From Planctomycetota bacterium (GTDB lineage Bacteria; Planctomycetota; Phycisphaerae; Phycisphaerales; SM1A02): a stretch of DNA of 9,551 nt. How positions within the stretch are numbered: the first letter of the stretch is position 1; each line of letters opens with the position of its first letter. The stretch is taken from positions 1 to 9,551 of the forward strand of contig JAPUKX010000327.1 of assembly GCA_027295435.1 (NCBI GenBank), in the 5' to 3' direction. The notes beneath the pieces were generated by a model that saw only the letters and a list, made by a program, of their open reading frames with translations, had not been told where the DNA came from and did no database searches. Shown piece by piece: positions 7,520 through 9,551 of this stretch. A program made the translations under genes and the position numbers.

Positions 7520-8077
7520 ATGGGTCGCACTCGTGCGAATCTGCGATTGTTTGTAGCGGTGTATCCCCCGCCGGAGATCGCTCGCGCGCTTCTTGAGACC
7601 TTGGGTGGTCTCCAGCTTCCGCCGCATCGTCTTGTGGGATCCGATCAGGTGCATCTGACGCTGCACTTCATCGGCGACACGCTCGTGACCGGGCTGGAAG
7701 CAGCGATCGAGACGGTGCAACGGTCGGCCGGTGGATTGCCTCCGTTTGAGCTTTTGCCGCGTCGGGTGATCTCGCTGCCGCAACGGGGTCGAGCGCGGCT
7801 GGTTGCTGCCGAGACGGATAGCCCGCCGACATTGATCGAGCTGCAGCGCCGATTGGCGACACGCCTGGCTCGTCAGCCGAGGCGGACGCCCAGCGATCGG
7901 TTCCGCCCGCATCTGACATTGTGCCGGTTCAAAGCCCCCGCGGCGATTCCCGCCGTCGATCTATCTATTGCCGTCCCTTCGTTTGCGGTGCCTCGAATTG
8001 TGTTGATGCGAAGTACACTGGCCTCGGACGGCGCGCAGCATGATGAAGTGGCGTCGTGTCCGCTCGTTGCGGTCTAG
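7520..8077 (+). CDS. thpR: RNA 2',3'-cyclic phosphodiesterase (2H family, ThpR/LigT)
   Basis: This 185-residue cytoplasmic protein is of normal length for the family. The ATG at 7520 has a GGGGCGG just upstream and leads directly into the first family strand (NLRLFVAVYPPPEIARAL). An in-frame frame extension to 7415 lacks family features. The two HxTx motifs that define 2H phosphoesterases are present: HLTLHF from His45 and HLTLCRF from His131. The family signatures around them (a Gln-Val-His approach to the first motif, and FRPHLTL at the second) fit ThpR, which opens 2',3'-cyclic phosphate on RNA to a 2'-phosphate and was first described as a 2'-5' RNA ligase. The last strand holds the usual LMRSTL. 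It is divergent from the phosphatase gene and convergent with the HU gene, so it is probably a single-gene unit. A short palindrome lies in its first codons. Confidence 0.93.
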   Translation: MGRTRANLRLFVAVYPPPEIARALLETLGGLQLPPHRLVGSDQVHLTLHFIGDTLVTGLEAAIETVQRSAGGLPPFELLPRRVISLPQRGRARLVAAETDSPPTLIELQRRLATRLARQPRRTPSDRFRPHLTLCRFKAPAAIPAVDLSIAVPSFAVPRIVLMRSTLASDGAQHDEVASCPLVAV

Positions 8078-8171
8078 CCCGGAATATTCACCGCACAGAA
8101 GCAAGGCCGGCGCGCTTGGGCCCGTGGAGAGATTGATTGTCGGGTCCGCAACGTTCAACGCCCGATCATCG

Positions 8172-8441
8172 TCACACCGACGCCTTCAGCGCTTGGCTGG
8201 GCTTGAAGCCGACGGTCCTTGATGCTTTGATCATCATGGGTTCGCCCGTGGCGGGATTGCGACCGGTGCGGGCTGGGCGGTTCCTCTTGGAGAACGTTCC
8301 AAAGCCGACGATGGTCACGGCATCATCCTCTTTTATTCCTTGTCTGATGGACTTGATGACCGCGTCGATCGCGCGATTGGCGGTGGCTTTGGATCCGCCG
8401 AGCTCGGAAGCGACAGCTTCGATGAGTTGGCCCTTGTTCAT
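8172..8441 (-). CDS. hup: HU-family nucleoid DNA-binding protein
   Basis: This 89-residue protein matches the full HU/IHF length. It begins with the typical MNKGQLIEAVASELGGSKATA helices and goes on to a GFGTFSKRNRPARTGRNP arm containing the RNPATGE signature near the tip of the DNA-binding beta-ribbon. It then closes with the FKPSQALKASV-type C-terminal helix. HU dimers bend and wrap DNA without sequence preference, in the cytoplasm. The GGFKATA-type variant seen in some HU proteins is replaced here by GGSKATA, which is ordinary. CAGGAG lies 8 nt before the ATG. A sigma70-type promoter is visible about 85-110 nt upstream (see below). The HU and ThpR genes converge with 94 nt between their stops, and no clear terminator is seen there. 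HU and IHF subunits are hard to separate by eye; the sequence looks closer to HU. Confidence 0.95.
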   Translation of the reverse strand: MNKGQLIEAVASELGGSKATANRAIDAVIKSIRQGIKEDDAVTIVGFGTFSKRNRPARTGRNPATGEPMMIKASRTVGFKPSQALKASV

Positions 8442-8525
8442 GGATCAAACTCCTGTAGCTTGGGTGTTGCTCGATACGACAGCCGCGCCGGCCATCTGGG
8501 TTGGCCCCTCAAGGTGCCGGCCACG

Positions 8526-8553
8526 ACTGTACCTCCCCCCGACGCGCTGTCAA
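8526..8553 (-). promoter_or_regulatory. Sigma70-type promoter for the HU gene
   Basis: On the - strand, a perfect TTGACA -35 (8548-8553) is followed by a 16-nt spacer and TACAGT (8526-8531, 4 of 6 matches to TATAAT). Transcription would start near 8519 and give a leader of about 78 nt before the HU start. The spacing is one base under the optimum of 17, and the -10 is imperfect, so the promoter may be of moderate strength. Confidence 0.6.
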
Positions 8554-8612
8554 TACCAATTTTTCCGGATTGACATGTCTCGAAGCGGCTGTGGCGGGAG
8601 GACCGTGTCAAT
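8548..8612. promoter_or_regulatory. Inverted repeat TGTCAAT-N14-ATTGACA plus a third copy
   Basis: TGTCAAT at 8548-8554 and its exact reverse complement ATTGACA at 8569-8575 form a 7-bp inverted repeat separated by an A/T-rich 14-bp centre. A third TGTCAAT lies at 8606-8612. The first arm contains the HU -35 box, so a protein bound to the repeat could control HU transcription. The motif is close to TTGACA itself, so part of the match may reflect -35-like sequence and not an operator. Confidence 0.4.
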
Positions 8613-8648
8613 CGCTCGTCTCGGCTTAGCAGGTGCGCCGCTGGGTCT

Positions 8649-8675
8649 TGATCACACCCCGCCAACTCTGATCAC
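8649..8675. repeat. Two TGATCAC motifs, 20 bp apart, ahead of the dehydrogenase
   Basis: TGATCAC occurs at 8649-8655 and again at 8669-8675, that is 20 bp between equivalent bases or about two DNA turns. Each contains the palindrome TGATCA. They lie 18 to 45 nt before the dehydrogenase start, where an operator would be expected. No -10/-35 pair is clear beside them, so a regulatory role is only inferred. Confidence 0.3.
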
Positions 8676-8693
8676 GCACGACCGGAGGTCCAT

Positions 8694-9551
8694 ATGAGCG
8701 TCGCCGATATTGTCGTTCAGACCGAGCATCTGGCCCGGGAGGCGTCCACGTGGCTCGCCGGACGATGCAAGCTCATCGTATGTGCGTACGACGACCCGAC
8801 ATTCGCCGACGTTCTTGCCGGCGCCGCGGGGCTTGTGGTGCGCACATACACCGAGGTAGATGAGAAGCTTCTGAGGGCCGGAACGAAACTGAGGGTGGTC
8901 GGCCGGGCGGGTGCGGGACTGGACAATATTGATCTTGGGGCGTGTCGAGTCCGGGGGATCGAGGTCGTGTATACGCCTGATGCCAACACCCAAGCCGTTG
9001 TGGAATATGTGGTGGGCCTGCTGGCAGATGTCCTTCGGCCGAGGATCACGCTGAGCACGCCGGTGGACCGGGGTCAGTGGAAAAAGTTGCGAGCGGAGAC
9101 GGTCGGAAGGCGACAGATGAGCGAGCTGACACTGGGGATTCTGGGGCTGGGACGGGTCGGCAAGCGCCTGGCCGAGGTCGCCGGGGCCTTCGGCTGCCCC
9201 GTCATCTACAACGATCTGCTGGATATCCTGCCCAGCCAACGGTTCGGGGCGGAGCCGGCGCCCGTGGATCGGCTCTTCGAGCACAGCGACGTGATCAGCG
9301 TTCACATCGACGGCCGGGAGAGCAATCAGCATTTTGTTGGGGCTGAGCTCCTGGGCCGTATGAAGTCGGATGTGATCCTGATCAACACCAGCCGTGGATT
9401 TGTTGTGGATAGCCTAGCGCTGGCCGCATTCCTGCGCGAGCATCCCCAGGCCCAGGCCCTGCTGGATGTCCACGACCGCGAGCCGTTCGACGCGGCGTAT
9501 CCGCTGTTGGGCTTGCCCAACGCCCGGCTTTACCCGCACCTTGCCAGTCGC
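8694..9551 (+). CDS. D-isomer-specific 2-hydroxyacid dehydrogenase (SerA-like), 3' end outside window
   Basis: The frame is open from ATG 8694 to the right edge (286 residues) with no stop, so the gene continues beyond the window. GGAGG at 8684-8688 sits 5 nt before the ATG. The N-terminal half has the substrate-domain stretch VVGRAGAGLDNIDL and a VVEYVVGLL helix, as in phosphoglycerate dehydrogenase. The NAD-binding motif is GLGRVG (151-156), with an Asp ending the following strand (IYND), which favours NAD over NADP. The catalytic triad is complete: Arg234 (NTSRG), Glu263 (DVHDREPF) and His282 (YPHLAS). The enzyme should interconvert a 2-hydroxyacid and a 2-oxoacid with NAD(H) in the cytoplasm; 3-phosphoglycerate oxidation, the first step of serine synthesis, is the likeliest substrate. 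The invisible C-terminus (ACT/regulatory domain or not) would help decide. The protein is not explained by its HU neighbour. Confidence 0.92.
   Translation, partial: MSVADIVVQTEHLAREASTWLAGRCKLIVCAYDDPTFADVLAGAAGLVVRTYTEVDEKLLRAGTKLRVVGRAGAGLDNIDLGACRVRGIEVVYTPDANTQAVVEYVVGLLADVLRPRITLSTPVDRGQWKKLRAETVGRRQMSELTLGILGLGRVGKRLAEVAGAFGCPVIYNDLLDILPSQRFGAEPAPVDRLFEHSDVISVHIDGRESNQHFVGAELLGRMKSDVILINTSRGFVVDSLALAAFLREHPQAQALLDVHDREPFDAAYPLLGLPNARLYPHLASR

Noticed and set aside
7301..7912. Open frame (203 codons) on the - strand across the start of thpR
   Set aside because: It covers the thpR HxTx motifs in antisense and part of the phosphatase 5' region; its composition is Arg/Gln-rich and it shows no family features.
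8078..8171. Terminator between thpR and HU genes (CGGG...CCCG around 8135-8165)
   Set aside because: Only about 4-5 bp can pair with a long loop and no T-run is present.
8487..8522. Hairpin in the HU leader from two GCCGGCC copies
   Set aside because: GCCGGC is self-complementary so the copies can pair, but the stem does not extend, one copy lies at the predicted transcript start, and this hexamer is common in GC-rich DNA.
8652..9332. Open frame (226 codons) on the - strand opposite the dehydrogenase
   Set aside because: The + strand frame has a complete cofactor motif and catalytic triad; the - strand product has no recognisable domain.

Overview
The window is GC-rich Gram-negative DNA. 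It encodes an outer-membrane beta-barrel, a lipoprotein, a secreted FecR-domain protein, a CHASE2-type class III nucleotide cyclase and a GAF-SpoIIE phosphatase. This mix and the style of the barrel and lipoprotein genes suggest a Planctomycetota-like (PVC-type) bacterium, but that is an inference from gene content only. No rRNA, tRNA, CRISPR array, insertion sequence or other mobile element is visible.

Left block (1-5892, all + strand): a beta-barrel outer-membrane protein whose start lies outside the window, then an 11-nt overlap into a small lipoprotein gene, then a 3-nt gap to a FecR-domain protein with a strong ribosome binding site. After a 121-nt gap comes a large membrane-bound CHASE2-adenylate cyclase starting at GTG. 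The products would sit in the outer membrane, periplasm and inner membrane, so the set could pass an envelope signal to cytoplasmic cAMP.

Middle block (5893-8077): a convergent (- strand) GAF-SpoIIE/PP2C-type serine/threonine phosphatase, then a divergent (+ strand) RNA 2',3'-cyclic phosphodiesterase (ThpR, 2H family).

Right block (8078-9551): an HU-family nucleoid protein on the - strand, and a D-isomer-specific 2-hydroxyacid dehydrogenase (SerA-like) on the + strand that runs off the right edge. Their 252-nt divergent intergenic region holds a good sigma70-type promoter for HU. It also holds an inverted repeat over the -35 box, with a third copy of the same motif nearby, and a pair of TGATCAC motifs 20 bp apart ahead of the dehydrogenase.

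The most interesting part is the barrel-lipoprotein-FecR-CHASE2 cyclase series, which looks like a trans-envelope sensing system with an unrecognised lipoprotein component. The GAF-SpoIIE phosphatase next door may or may not belong to it.
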